The notes beneath the pieces were generated by a model. It was not told where the DNA came from and did no database searches. It saw only the letters and a list, made by a program, of their open reading frames with translations. From positions 62,001 through 126,000 of the forward strand of contig VXCM01000440.1 of NCBI GenBank assembly GCA_014773175.1: 64,000 nucleotides of DNA, in the 5' to 3' direction. Positions within the stretch are counted from its first letter, which is position 1. Each line of letters opens with the position of its first letter. Both the position numbers and the translations under genes were made by a program. This document shows positions 38,548-51,600 of the stretch, one piece after another. The stretch is from Lucifuga dentata. Its lineage: Eukaryota > Chordata > Actinopteri > Ophidiiformes > Bythitidae.

Positions 38548-39172
38548 AAGGACCATACCATTTTGCATGTTTGAGCCTAATATATTCAATTTTCATACAC
38601 ATAAGGTTACTGACAGTCATTTCNCCATTTTGCATGTTTGAGCCTAATATATTCAATTTTCATACACATAAGGTTACTGACAGTCATTTCACAAAGTATT
38701 TCAGCTTTCCTGATATTTTGAAAAATCTCTTAATCTTTCAAAATCACATATTCAAGCGATAAAAATCAATGTTTCGCCTGCTAATAGCTGTGCAAAATTA
38801 TGAAGCCACAGTCGTTAAAATTTTTTGATAAACGCAGGTCTTCCTTTGGGACTATTTTCCCCAGTGAAGACATACATTCAGTCCGCACTTTTTGTTGCAC
38901 TTAAACGCTAAAATTACGAAATATGAAAAAACCTGAATACACTTCTTGTTCACAATGATATATTACCTATCCCAAGAATGTTTCAATTATCAGTAACGTT
39001 TCAAGTTGATTTTAGTGTACCAGAATGAAACCAATGGCGGTCTGGAAGCTAGGAAAAAAAATTTAACTCACTATTCCACTAGTATGCTTTGGGAAATGAT
39101 TGTCAGTAACTTTACGTGCATGAAAAATGAATATATTAGGCTCAAACAAGTAAAATGGGTGGTATGGTCCTT
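38548..39172. mobile_element. MITE with about 80-bp terminal inverted repeats and TA flanks
   Basis: The left end reads AAGGACCATACC from 38548 and the right end reads GGTATGGTCCTT to 39172, each flanked by TA (38546-38547 and 39173-39174). The inverted similarity extends inward for about 80 bp, including a shared TTTGAGCCTAATATATTCA and TTACTGACA-TCATTTC, with some mismatches and a 3-bp indel. No transposase frame lies between the ends. The TA flanks fit Tc1/mariner-type insertion. The left end carries a single-N assembly duplication (38558-38690); without it the element is about 558 bp. Confidence 0.75.
38558..38690. repeat. 66-bp direct duplication around a single N (assembly artefact)
   Basis: 38558-38623 is repeated exactly as 38625-38690, with N at 38624. 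It has the same architecture as five other sites in this window. Confidence 0.85.
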
Positions 39173-39174
39173 TA

Positions 39175-41972
39175 TTCGCAGTACAGACAAAAACCTTCCT
39201 GAAGTAAATACCCCACTTGTTGGTATATTCACTTCATTTTGAAGAAAACTTATCTGACAGTTTCAAGATGGGAGAATGAGATGATTGAGATTTAAAATCT
39301 CAAAACTGGACTTGAAATAACAGCTGAATATAAAGAGCCACAGTGAAAGTCAATGAATCCAGCATTTCTACTTAAGAGTAAGGAACACTTGAAATGACAC
39401 GTAGTGACTCATGGAGAAAGCACAGAAATGAAAGCTATTCCAGTTCTGCTCAGCGCTATTTACTTTTCCAGCCCGGAGTAAGCCAATGGGAGCAAAAACT
39501 GACACCACAAATAAAACACACCTACTCTAGTCTCTCCTGGTGATCAGAGGAATATTTAGAGAAAAATCCAATATATAGGTCTGGCTTCTTATATTAGATT
39601 AAATGTCATGTAGTATTCCAGTGGCTCTGAAAAGTCTTTGCTTGTCTCTTTTCACCCCAGCTCGTTGAGTGGTTTGATGGATTTTCAGTCCTCTGAGAGA
39701 AACCTCCATTTGTACTTTACAGTGACATCAGCTCATATTAAAGGACAAACGTAGCAGATCTATGGCTTCACATTCCAGATGAACTCACATCACAAGATCA
39801 TCCAGCTCACAACGCTAATGGTGCTGTGGGTTAGAAGAGTGAAATTTTTTGTGCTCATTCATTATGGATGAGCATCTGGTTAGTGTGGATGTGTGAGCGG
39901 ATTGCTGTGCTCTCCAGAGAGTTTAACAGCGTGTTTGTCTGATGTATGAGCATGCAGACACACACAACCCACATCCACAGATTTCTGTGGCGACGTCTGG
40001 CAGATTCAGTTTGATTCAGCTAGAAGCTCTTATAAAAGGGACCTTTAGCTAAAAATAAGTATCCCTTAATGTAAATTATTCCCATGTTTTTGGACAGCTC
40101 AGTTCAATTTTATTATTCAGTATCATTAACAGATTAAGATGCTGATGATTGGCATTGAGAATGAGGACAGATGCATGTTGTTGAAAATGTGTCTCTTCAG
40201 TGATAAAAAAAAAAAAAAAGCTTGTTTAGATCTGTCTGAGAGTCCATAAAAACAGTATTCAAGTAAATATAAATGGATGAGCTCTGAGTTTTTATGTAAA
40301 CATTTGCCTTTTAAAGAACCTTTAGTATAGTCTGGTTGGATCTTGTTCATCTCAGGAAAACTATACAACCTGATTACGATGTGAAATTTGTTTGCAAGCT
40401 TTATCGGCCTTAAAGATGTGCCGACCTTCATTCCACCAAGGAAGCGCCATTAAAGTATAAACGAAACTAATCCATTTCCAAACCACAAATTAACATGGAA
40501 AACTAATTTTCTTTTCCAGCTGAATCCATCATCATATAGTATTACATCTGTATGATCAATGCTCTCTGGTTTATTCTTCATCCCATCATCCATCTGAGTT
40601 AATTTTATCTTAAACTGGGCAGAGGTCATTTTGTACTGTCAACGAGTTACATAATCATATTTCAGTTTTATGCTATTCTTTGCTGTATGACTAATTTGCT
40701 CTGGACATCCTCAGATGTGTAATGTCTAGAAAATAGCCCTGCTCACTCAAGGCAATGCTCGAGCACTTCCATCTCCATAGCCACAATCAAGAAAAATGAA
40801 CTAAGTGCCATTGAGCAGTGTGGTAAACATTGTGATTTATGTTAGCTTCAAGACAGCAAAAATAATTAGCTTACACCCACAGCCAGCAGTGGAAATGAAG
40901 GGCTTTGATTTCAAATAAGCTGAGGAGGATGTTGACACGGTGGAGTAGTAAAGAAAGACTCCCAACTCTGCAAATAGTTTGCTCATTTACCCACCTGAGA
41001 CTTGGAGTTTCTTTTAGTCTTTCCTCCTCTCTAAATGCATATACCGTTTTAAAAGGAAACAACACACTCAAATTTAGGGCATTAATATTTAATGGCGATG
41101 TTTATGTCAGACTACAGGAGCTGGAGATGTGTCCTGCAGGCTACTGAAGTGTTCAATACAGGCTGTTATTAAATACCCTGCTGCACTGTCAGAAAAGGAA
41201 AAAGTACTCTCACACAGACATGCGTGTAGGTTTGAAGAATTTATTTATTTTGTGGTTGCAATATGAAGTTTTTCATATCTTATAATAGTATTAATACACT
41301 ACACGTGTGCCCTGATCTCAGCATCCCTGCAATCGCAAACTTTTTTTTATTTTTACATTTAGTTAAATTATTTGATGACAAAAAGTTGGCACTCTGACAT
41401 TGGTGTGTGATCACATCTGTTCTCTCCATTTTTCCAATGCAAACACCGCACATAGTTGTACAATAGTAAATAGACAATTAAAATGATTGTTCAAATAAAT
41501 AAATAGTGAATAGATAAATAAATATATGATCCTGATGTGTCCTGTTCAGGTTTCACACATGGTTTCAAAGAGGAGAGGTGCATTCAATCTTAGTTTGAAA
41601 ATTTCACTTTGGTGCTTGATTAAACTGAATGTTTTTCAGTTATTAAGAGACCTTTTGATGCAACTCCATGACCAAACGTGAAAGAAGGGAACACAAAGGT
41701 AAAAGTATTAGAAGTCAGTGAGGGGCACAGATGGTGATCTGTTAAAAATGACTCACAGTGTGAGCAGATGGATGGCTTATTGGTGTCCATCTATTTGCCA
41801 CAGTGGACAACTTAGTACAAAGCCAGTAAGTGAAAGTAAAATACTGGATGAAATCTGCAGAAATAAAGGAAACCAATCTTCAGAGTCTTTTATTAACTTG
41901 CAATGTTCATCAAGCTTCAGAATGTTCATCAAATCTTCAAAATGTTTTAGTCTTTATGACAGTAGGCCAAAG
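39175..41972 (-). other. intergenic DNA and probable kcnj3 3' UTR
   Basis: No other gene was seen. On the minus strand, AATAAA hexamers (TTTATT on the plus strand) lie at 41889-41894, 41346-41351 and 41240-41249, that is 80 to 730 nt beyond the kcnj3 stop; any of these could end its transcript. The boundary between UTR and intergenic DNA cannot be fixed from sequence. Confidence 0.45.
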
Positions 41973-42646
41973 TCAGCGGTCAGCATTCATCCTGCGCAGT
42001 TTGGGCGGCAAGTTGTCTTCTGGCCGACCCCCTGCCACGGGGATCAGGACTGAGGTTGTGTTTGAAGTAGTGACAGTGCTTAGTGCTCTTGGTAGTCTGT
42101 ATCTCTCCAGCTCACCCTCATCATTATCTCCATCTAGTGCCAGTAGTTGGACCTGCTCCTCCGGTGGTCCGTGCCTGGCAGCTGGGATGGAACTGGACCT
42201 CAGCCTCTGGATACTCAGTGGCAGGTCTCCCGTGCTGCAGGCCTTCTCCCCGGGCAGGGCTTCCCCGGTCCTCAGCCCTCTCTGGAAGAATTCCTCCTTG
42301 GTGGAGCTCATGCGCTGAAGTTTTCTTGGAAGTCTGGATATCTGGTCGTCTATGTGGTCTGCAAAGTCTGCTGACAGGAGCCTTTCCCTGCGGTTTCCAC
42401 GACCACCGTTACCCAACAGAGGGGAGGAGGGGGTGGGTGCGACAGGCAGAAGGTTGGGCGATGTCAAAGAGGATTTCTCCTCCTGCTCTTTGACACTGTA
42501 AGGAGGCGTATTAACCTCAAAGGTGTTGTGGAACTGGGAGTAGTCAACTCTGAAGAAGCCCTCTTCCAGAGACATGACAGGAAGGAATCGATGACCCCAC
42601 AAGACTTCATCCTCAGTGTAAGAAGTGCGGGCCTGGCATGTCATAC
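41973..42646 (-). other. kcnj3: kcnj3 exon 3 (C-terminal tail)
   Basis: Encodes [18 protein letters not shown], then [22 protein letters not shown] and the GIRK1-specific tail. The tail holds at least three copies of an LPxKLxRM-type motif ([33 protein letters not shown]), as in the human tail. The exon is intact. Confidence 0.93.
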
Positions 42647-45600
42647 CTGGAGAGAAGAGATTGAAGGACATAATGGGATAAGAAATGGGAACACAGGACA
42701 GAATTTCAAATAGGCAGGAGAAAAGGCAAGGGAAGAAAAGAAAAAGGAATAAAAAGACAGCAATATTACTAAGACAACTGTAGAAAGTGGCAACTAAACA
42801 TGGACCGACAGACAGACAGAGGAGAGAAATTAAATGGAGAAGTGCTTCAAGAAAAGGAATGACAGAGATATTAAAAAACAAAAGACAGAGGAGAGCTTTT
42901 CCTGTTGAATAATTAAAGACCATGAAATTAAACATTCTCTTAAATATTTTATAATATATGACTGAGGAGATTTATGGATGTAGTGAAAGAGGACATGAAG
43001 TTAGTTGGTGTGAGAGAAGAGGAGGCAGAGGATAGGGTTAGATGGAGGCAGATGATTCGCTGTGGTGACCCCTGAAGGGAAAGCCGAAAGGAAAAGAAGA
43101 AGATATGACTGAAAATGCTGAAGGTCACAAGAGAAATGATGATTAAAAACAAATTCTTACAGAAAACGCACGTTCAAAGCTATTGCAAAAAAAAAAAAAA
43201 AANAAAAAAAAAAAAAAAGTATTAAAAAACAATATATTGCTCCTACCTGTGGTCTCCACGATGCCCTCTAGGATGACGACAATCTCAAACTGCTCGTTCA
43301 TGAGTGATCTCTGAGACAGATCAAAGAATGGACTCTTGGTGTTGATCTCGTGGCAGATCGTGAGAGGTGAAACTAAGAAAAGCTGATCTGCCCCAGTCCC
43401 AAAACCCACATCCAGTTCACACTGGTCCAGGGGCAGGAATTCTCCCTCTGGTGTCTGCCGGGACTGGAGACACAAGTAAACATGAGATATTACACACTTA
43501 CACTTTTTTATATTTGAGTGACCCCCACAGGATAAGTCTCTTTCAACTTTCTCTGTGTCATTGCAATCAGTCCAACATTTGGAGAGCCTCTTGGCATCCT
43601 CTTGAGGGTCCTAAGAAGTCCTTCACAAAGTCTTTAATAACTAACTTAATTTAGAAAATTGCAAATATAATTTCAGGCATGGAAATATCCAGATGTGTAC
43701 AACTGTATGGGTGCCTGGCCTTCTGATTAAAAGCAGGGTATTTTAATTTAATTTGTTTTGAAGAAATGGCATTTGATATTTAAACATCATAGCCATAGAC
43801 TGAAAGCATAGATTATTAATTGATATCAGAAAATTGTTTATTTGTTATTGTTTGTTTGTCTTGGTCTGTTTTGTCGTGGGGTGTTCAGCCTTTTTTCGTG
43901 GTTCACAAATTAAAGCACTAGACTGTTTATTACTGTCACTACTTGTTTATGTGTTTTTGTTTGCTTGTCTTTGTCTTTTTGTTCAGGTGTTTAGCCCTCC
44001 TTGATAGAAATTGATTATTAGTTTTAAATAAAATGTGATAGGTTANTTGTTCAGGTGTTTAGCCCTCCTTGATAGAAATTGATTATTAGTTTTAAATAAA
44101 ATGTGATAGGTTAGTCAAGGAGGGCGGTGAAGGTCACACACTCACATACGAGTATTATGTTATCTGTCTGATGCAAAATTGCATGTATACTATATATACA
44201 AAACAATTTATGCCAATCATGGCATATACCACGACTACATATGCAGACAGATGAAAAAGAAAATAAAAAAAGTAATTCCTGACTGATTTTTCTGACTGAC
44301 AAAGCCATTTGGATGGATGGTGAAACATTTCAGAATTAAAAACTTGAATCCAGTNTCTGACTGACAAAGCCATTTGGATGGATGGTGAAACATTTCAGAA
44401 TTAAAAACTTGAATCCAGTTGGCCTGACTTAGTTTTCTACAACAATACAATAACATGCATCCATTTTAACTATATATATTTAACTATCATTCAGTAAATC
44501 CCCCCTTTTAGTCTGAAAACCAAATGCCATGTCTTTACTGTTGCAAAAAGAACACATACTGTGTACCAATTTTTTAACTTAGAGTTTAAAGTCATGTACA
44601 CAGATTACTAAACTGTACATTTAACAAAATGCCTTTGGTTCTAATCAGAGCATCTGCACCCCATTTTGGCAGAGATTTTTCATCCTTACAGCTATATTTC
44701 CACATATATCTTTTGTGAGTGTAACCTTAGTGTGTATGAAACCTTTAAGACTAAATTAAATTACTTTAGGAGCACAATTTACTTGGAGTTTGATGTGACT
44801 ACAAAGTCTGCAGAACAGTACTGACTCTTAAGAATCCCTTGCCTCTTTCAACACCCTCATTTACTGAAGAAAAAGAGAACGAAGAAGAGGGAGGCATTTT
44901 TCTCCTGGGCATCAGGCCACATATTGATGTTGTTGCAAACTGACTCCTAAATACTTATACACTTCTGACCCATGTTACAGCTGCTAGTGCTGAATTACTT
45001 GATAGATTTGCATGCTTCATATAATGGGAAGTTTTGGGACATTTTGTGGTAATCATTTACCCATTAGAGTACTTTAAAACCCCCTGTATTAGCCTCCAAG
45101 ACAAGCGCTGCTAGATTGTCAAAAAGACACCATAATGAAATAAAGTAGTATACTCTTCTAGTTCTCAAAATGTAGATTTATGACGGAATACTCAAGGAAG
45201 TGGCAAAAGCTTCTAAAAACCTATTTGCCTTTCAATTGCATAATCGTCATCATCTATCTGAAATGCAAAAGGGAATGAGCCATAAAGGAAGAAGTGTTGG
45301 AGAAGAAATTACATCAATGGCTCTCCTTCACTCAGAAGATAGCGAATTGGTTTTGAGAACCCAAGGCCAAAGATAAAACCATGTCTAGACTACTTTGATC
45401 TCTATGAAATGTATGAATTCCAATGTTCCATAAGTGAATAAATGCAAAAAAAAACAAAAAAAAAACNTATGAAATGTATGAATTCCAATGTTCCATAAGT
45501 GAATAAATGCAAAAAAAAACAAAAAAAAAACAAAAAAAACAAAAAACAAAAGCAAACTAAAACCAAGTTATATTATATGGTTAAATTCAAATGGTTCTCT

Positions 45601-48600
45601 CCTGTTCACTTGTATGCAGAGTGGTGCCCCGGCCCTTTGAGCAAGGAGCCACTTGGTCCACAGATCGCAAACAGACTGTCATTTGTATTCACAGTGATTT
45701 CAGAGGATAGAGGATGTGACATTTCGCAGGAAGGCGTCTGTGTCTACAGTTTCCCAGCTCGCCTTGGTGAGGGAACGCTGCATCCTTTGCACAGTGAGCC
45801 TCAATGATCAACCATCAGACAGTTGAGTGGGGGGTGCTCCCAGAATATGCAAACAGGGAGTCTATAAAACACATCAATAGCAGTTAAAAAANAAAAAAAA
45901 AAAAAAAAAAAAAAAAGAATGGAGGGGTAAATGCTGCTGTAGTGCAAGTTGTAAAGAGTGGCATACCATCTAAATCTTTCAGGTCACGTACACAACATAC
46001 AACTTTCAAATCTGTCAGATCACTGTACTGTTCACAATACACAATGGTAGCTGTTGTGGTTTGCAAATTAAATAACCCTGATGGAAACAAGGGGTCACAA
46101 ATTACAAGATCTTTCACCAGGAGGAATTCTCTGACAAGTTGGTCTGGTCCAAATTATGTTTAGTCACGAATGTCACATGAGAGGCGACATAGGAACTGAT
46201 GCAAGACCACGCGCTAGACAGAATCTCCATCTTCCAAAAATGGATGTCTGCAAGAAGCTAGTGATCAAAGTTGTTTCTGTGCTAATTTGCAGAGAAAAAC
46301 AAAGAAGAGAAAGGAAAAGAATATGGAGCCACGCTTGTTAATGTTTTGTTGCAGGTTTACATCTCATAACCCTTTATTCCCTTTGGCTGTTGTCTTGCTC
46401 TCTGATTGGCTGTAGCAAGATATCTGTGCGTCTGTGATGCATTGGCTCATCTCTCGTGTCCTTAGTTCTCACATAGTGATCATCACTCACAGGTGTGAGC
46501 GTACTTTTCCTTTGATGTGGGGTCTTTGTCGGTGATATCCAAGGACTAGAGAGTGAAAAATGGCTAAAACTGTGTAGACTGAACCTAGCCTTAGTCTTCA
46601 CATGGTGCAAACTTGTAATAAATAACTTGTAATAATAACCTTCCCTCATGTGTATGATTAGTATGATGCACCTAGTTTTAAGGCTACTGTGGTCTTATAA
46701 CTGCAGAGGATGTAAAATGACCTAATTACTTTTATAGTCAGTCACGTTTTTTGTATAGGGATTTTAAGAAGCATGTCATATTTATTTAGAAGTTTATCCT
46801 CATCCCCTGTCCCACCCCCCAAAATCTTGAAAACACCTGTTTTTGTCATTAAGGTACTGAGGCAGGTGTCACATTCACTAGCAAAGCTTGTACAAATAAA
46901 TGAGGTTGAAAACCAATCTCCTGCAAAATCATATTTAAGTCATTCTTTAAAAATGAACTGCATTATGATTCTGTAGAAGCCGCTCAGATTACACTACATT
47001 TCAGGCAGTGCACATAACTCCATTGATGAGCACTAGTATTGCAAATTATACCTCTGCCAATGAAGGAGAAACCTGCTTGATACTGAATGGATTTAACAAG
47101 GTGAAAGCTGCTAAACAGTCAAAGCCACAAGAGGGAAATTAATGGCCTCTGGAAGACCTGATATAGGGGGAGTGCTTCATTTACCAAGCCACCTGAGATT
47201 CAGGCCTGTCCCTGGTGACTCACTTCCTCCTCAGTGACTGTGTGTGTGAGCATGCACGCATGAGTGTGTGTTTTTATATGTGTGTGTGTGTGGGTGAGAG
47301 AAAGAGGCAAACAAACAAAATCTTGACAGTCAAAGTTAGAAAGATGTATGCACACATCATTTGCCCTTATACAAGCATGATGCAAGTGTGCATATTTATC
47401 TGTGCATGTGTGCTGATCATGTATCTGTTTATGCAAACAGGTGTGTGTATATATACATATGTACGTCTGTATGTATCTGTGTTACGCTAAAGGTTTCAGC
47501 TGCCGTTCTCTATCTTTCATCAGCAGCATTAGAGCCAAGTTGACTGTACATATTTCTCTTTTTTTTTCCTCTTCCTGTCTTTCTCATCCTATCTCCTCTT
47601 CCTTCAGAGTTAAACAATGGCAATGTGGCAAGTCACGCTGACACGTCTGCCTGCCTGTTTAGCTAAACGCCTGCCTGTCTGTGCTGCTANCCCCGCCCCG
47701 CCCCCCGCTGTGTACCAACCTACTGAGAAAAGCTTCTGTCGACATTGACAAGTGGCGACCAACTGTCAGTCTTTCCCTCTGTCTATCCATTTATTGTTTT
47801 TTGTACTCTTTTATTTCTCTCTTCTTTATCTTTAGTGATGAGGGCGATGGGAGTGTTGCGTCCATGCAATACCAAGAAATGAAATGTTAAAAGAGTTCTC
47901 TATCATAAATCAACCAGGGGTGTAGGGGTCATTTGCACCATTGCATTCAATTGATTTATTAATGAAAGCTACATACTGTACATAGTAAGGGAAATTCAAG
48001 GGCAGCTGCCTTTTTAAGTGGATTTACATTATGGATATTACTGGGGAACCTGCAGCCCTGCCAGGGTGTCATTTGTCTCCTTCTGACAATTCAGTTTGTT
48101 ATTTGAGCCAAAAAATTGTAGTAGGCACTTGAAAATCAATGACCTTGGACATAATAATAGTGTCTAATGTCACTGCTAACCTCAGGTCTTCTCTGGTCTT
48201 TCGACTGTAACTGTAACATCTGATATTAGCATATTCTGCACATACTTATATGCAAAAACAGCAAACAATTATAAATTATGAACTTTATCAGTATGTCCAT
48301 CGTGCATTCACTTTCTTCCATCGCTAATCATTGCTATAAGGCAGGAAGAAAGCCTTAATGTGACATGAGTCAATTGCAGGGTTACACACATCCATTTTTC
48401 ACACATGGGCCATTCAGGTTCTCCAATAGCCTAAACTAGATGTTTTCAGGAGTGGAAATACAAATAAATAGATGCCTACTGCTCAGTGTAATCAAATGAT
48501 CCTGATTTTCTTTGCTAAGTGGCTATATGGGGGGGTGTATTTAGTCACGTTATCATGCCTCTGACTGACTGGTGTGTGGTGCAGAGCTCATTCTTCCTGT

Positions 48601-51600
48601 GTGAGAATATCTAGTCACAAAGATGCTGTATTGTGTATGTAATGTGATGCTCTGGAGACAGCTGAATTTCCCTGTATAGCTGTCCAGAGGTGGGAAATGC
48701 AGGTTCCATTATTGCACACTGATGTGGTTTCCAGCTGTTTCCAGCACCTGGGTAAACAGCTACCTGTCCTCCACACCAATTTGCTTGCTTTGGTAGTGTG
48801 ATGTTTTGCAATGGCAAAAGAGTGGCAGATTCTTTCTCAAACCTGAAAATAGCAACTGTGATGTATAACACCTGGTTGCTCGTAGTTTGTCTCATAATGG
48901 ACGCTCTGCAAGCAATGTTTTCAAGACAAAGCAAACAAAACAAACCTTCTGAAAAGTAATACTACAATCATCTACCCATAATGACTAGACATCATCTTTA
49001 GCATAGCCCTAGTAGAATTGCCATGGACTGGCACAAGTAAAATGTCCCCGTGGGAAAGTGAGCAATATGTTATATGATCTGTCAAACTAAGTAAGAAAAG
49101 CAGCACAGCAGCCAATGCAGATTTTTTAAAAAACACCTCAAATCACAAAAAAAAAATCCTCTTTTGTACACACTTTTTCTAATCACTATCCTATTTTTGA
49201 CCTTTAACCTTCTTTACATAAGCTCTACACCAGAAAGCATTAAACGTGATCAATGTGCGGTATGAAAACTGTCCACAACTGGAAAACTGAAAATATCACT
49301 TTTTTGCTGCAACATAATGGTGTTGACAAAAACCATTTACATTCTTTCCATCTATTTTTGACACCAAGCAAACTAAGCAACACGTGCAAAAGTTATTGGC
49401 TGCATCTCTGCAAAATCATTACGATGCACTGTAACTAACACAAGTGTTGCCCAAGAATGAGGCCAACCAGTTTTTGGCAAAAGCCAGAGTATCCAGGTCC
49501 CGTTGCAATTTACTACCCATGATGACAATTTACTGTCCCTGACAATTGATGCGGTTGCTCTGTCAGAGTGCTTTTACAAAGTTCCATCATTAGGATTTAC
49601 TGCAGTATGCCTCATTTTTTCTGCTGCTCTATGGGCAAACTGTCTGGCAGTGACCTTGAGATGTATGTTACCTGAATGTAACCCATTGCACGACTTCCAC
49701 AGTGTAAGTCCAGTAATAAAGAGTGATTTAGTGCCAATTTACTATAATATCACTAGTTAATGTACAGTCTGTACCCACAGTAACACAAGCATATGAACTC
49801 TAAACCATTACAGTCACTGCACTGTTACTGCAGAAGAATACATACTGTACATTTAAAGCTACAATAGAACACCACACTGGTAATGTAAAGTGTTATACTC
49901 CACAACACAGCCTCCTTTAGCTGCATATTTAATCTTAAACTCAAAGAAAAAGAGGCAGAATGTGAAAATACTGCAACTTGCTCCATCTCCATCTTACTCA
50001 AGCTATTGTCCTATTGTCTGCAAAACTGCATTGGATAAAAGTAAAATTAGAAGATAAAATATTTACAGCAACATAAAACAATTCCCTGACATGTAATGTT
50101 GGCCGTAAATGCTTATGTTTTTGTTTGCTCATCATTTATTTTCTAGGTATGAGTGATGGCACATGCATGTAATGCATTTTATTAGCTGTTACAAATTTAT
50201 GGATGTCAGACCTTCAACCAGCACACGAATAGTTAATTTAATGGCAAAGATCCCAGGAGAGAATCACTGCCAAAATCTAACAGACAAGGACTGCCTTTCT
50301 ACTAAAAACCAGAAGAACAGATGGCTAAAAGTCTCAAAAATCCAAACTTTCCAATTATTGGCAGAAGAAATTATTTCAAGCTCAGGTAGGTTCATTTACT
50401 TGTTTGTGAAAAAAGACAAATTGAAATGCTAAGATACTCATGTAGTCACAGTACTCAGTTATCCATACTGCTATGCTATGTTATGAATCAGAACTGAATA
50501 GGCACAAATTTCCTATCTTTGAGACTCAACTTGTCACACTATTTTTGGGGCATTAAACTATCAAACCCAGAATTTAAAGTATTCCAACAATTCCAACAAA
50601 CAAAATAAAACAAAACAAAAAAAAATGTATTGTCTGTATGTGCCATTAAAAGACAGAATTCTATCTGTAATATTAGCTTCTTGAGTGTGCAAACAAATCT
50701 GACCTAGGTCAGATGTGACAACATTTCCTCACTATTGACCTTGATGCTTGTTCATTTGATATTAAGACAGTTCAATCTACATGTCAAGGCTTTAGTTAAA
50801 GAGTAAACAATAATGTATTAAATTTAAAAATCAGGTATTAAATCATGGCTTTTTATATTTGTAAAACTGATTTTGATGTTATTTTCTCCTCTAAGAAATA
50901 TCTCTGCTTTTTACAGCTACCAAATGCAAAATGATAGAGAACAGAAACTACTGCAAAGCGTGAAATGATATTATAAGCCAGGATCTAATCACAATGCTAC
51001 AACAACATTAATTATAGCTACATTAAAGAAATGTGGTCCATAAATTGGGGTGATAACATACTGGGAGCTTTTTTGTAACTCTCTTCAGGTTCAGAAAGTA
51101 AACTGTCACTTGAGATCATCACGCTACTACACAGAGAGGACAAAAGCAGGACTAACACTTCCTGTCAAAACAATGCACTGCTGTTCTTTAGATAGCAGCT
51201 AATATCAGACTGGAGGAAAGTAGGTTTCCTGCAGAGGAAATATAGGCTAAACTGAACAAATGCAGGTTTTTTTTTTTTTTTTTTTTNTTTTTTTTTTTTT
51301 TTTTTTAAATCTCAGATTAAATGGATTAAATTGTGCAGGATGCTAACATATGTGGACATGGGTCTTCCTTCACCACCTGACAAAAAGGGGCACATGAAAA
51401 ATGTGATGCTTTTGCTTGCAATGTTCTCTTGTAGAACCCTTACCCAGTTCTACAAATATTAAGTATGATTTGGAACATACTTGTCAGCGACATTTATGAA
51501 AAACACCACTTTCAGATTAGTATAGTGGCATTTTTGTCTTTAGCAGGACTGGCTTTAGGAATACAGTTTTTAATTCATTGTGGCCCATTCAGAATGGGAG

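Noticed and set aside
42647..42935. Upstream extension of the kcnj3 exon 3 frame, giving a 320-codon ORF
   Set aside because: The extra 96 residues precede a clean acceptor (CCAG|GTATGACA) and do not match Kir channels; they are intron read-through.
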